A stretch of DNA of 57,325 nt, from NCBI GenBank assembly GCA_023386885.1, contig JAEWIX010000060.1, forward strand, positions 1-57,325, read 5' to 3'. The first letter of the stretch is position 1; each line of letters starts with the position of its first letter. This document shows, piece by piece, positions 57,200 through 57,325 of this stretch. A model generated the notes under the pieces. It was not told where the DNA came from, ran no database searches, and saw nothing but the letters and a program-made list of their open reading frames with translations. The position numbers and the translations under genes were made by a program. The DNA is from Pseudomonadota bacterium. Lineage in GTDB: Bacteria > Pseudomonadota > Alphaproteobacteria > Rhizobiales > Xanthobacteraceae.

Positions 57200-57325
57200 A
57201 TGAAGATGGAATCCGTTAGCGCCGACTTCAACGACGAACAGAAGCGTTACCTCGAAGGGTTCATGTCCGGCGTCAGCGCCGGACGGCTTGGGCGGAGCGG
57301 CGGCGGGGGGGGGGCGCCCCCCCCC
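57200..57325 (+). CDS. Start of a probable NirA-type ferredoxin-nitrite (or sulfite) reductase (partial)
   Basis: Only the first 42 codons are visible: MKMESVSADFNDEQKRYLEG, then FMSGVSAGRLGRSGGGGG and a proline run. The start with 'SADF-x-x-EQKRYLEGF-x-SG' is that of NirA-family proteins in Bradyrhizobium relatives, as I recall; it follows the FNT channel by 18 bases. If correct, the operon handles nitrite assimilation. The last part (from about 57305) is a run of ten G, then a C-G and nine C, so the codons there should not be trusted. The gene continues outside the window or the contig ends here. Confidence 0.6.
   Translation, partial: MKMESVSADFNDEQKRYLEGFMSGVSAGRLGRSGGGGGAPPP

Overview
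The window looks like a chromosomal segment of an alphaproteobacterium of the Bradyrhizobium/Rhodopseudomonas/Afipia/Nitrobacter group (Nitrobacteraceae). The evidence is high GC, gene neighbourhoods such as gyrA-coaD-ppi-ppiB-queA-tgt and DUF502-recG / sdhE-mfd, an Omp25/31-type porin start, phosphatidylcholine synthase, an IalB-family protein, a GAAC-N7-GAAC LexA box, and an NdvB/NdvC-like beta-1,3/1,6-glucan locus. I cannot name the species from sequence alone. It is mostly a housekeeping region: I see no prophage, CRISPR array or defence island. One insertion sequence is present, and several genes are broken or divergent.

Layout. 1-10.5 kb: start of an outer-membrane protein (minus), ssb with an SOS box, a MAPEG protein, gyrA, a frameshifted PhnA-domain gene, a small exported protein, coaD, a periplasmic cyclophilin, a TolA/TonB-C-like exported protein, cytoplasmic cyclophilin, and queA-tgt for queuosine. 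The Tgt lacks the usual zinc-ligand cysteines. A zinc-ribbon protein and an orphan BrnA-like antitoxin follow. 10.5-21.4 kb: an EamA transporter, two exported small proteins, an IS5/IS427-type element sitting exactly in a dctM stop codon, two complete TRAP transporter operons (the second with an unusual N-terminally extended DctQ), and tRNA-Lys(TTT). 21.5-28.6 kb: the glucan locus (ndvB-like, an exported accessory protein, and an ndvC-like gene split by one in-frame TAA), then two membrane proteins.

28.7-39.1 kb: glmU and glmS (UDP-GlcNAc synthesis), DUF502, recG, sdhE-mfd. 39.1-44.9 kb: a degenerate GGDEF protein, a divergent adenylate-forming enzyme next to a YejA-like peptide-binding protein, and an IalB-family protein. 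45-54.7 kb: hspQ, an AEC transporter, a flavin-dependent monooxygenase divergent from a LysR regulator with a visible operator, a UbiH-type hydroxylase, pcs-terC, a quinone oxidoreductase and a ketosteroid-dehydrogenase-like flavoprotein. 54.7-57.3 kb: rimO, then a formate/nitrite-family channel with a sigma-54-like promoter and a structured leader, followed by the first codons of a probable NirA-type nitrite reductase. This suggests the start of a nitrate/nitrite assimilation operon.

No clearly unprecedented multi-gene system was found. The best leads are single-gene oddities: the zinc-motif-less Tgt, the TM2-like/DctQ fusion, the nonsense-split ndvC, the frameshifted PhnA gene and the stop-codon IS insertion. 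The last 25 bases are a G/C homopolymer run that looks like a contig-end artefact, so some single-base lesions could also be sequence errors.
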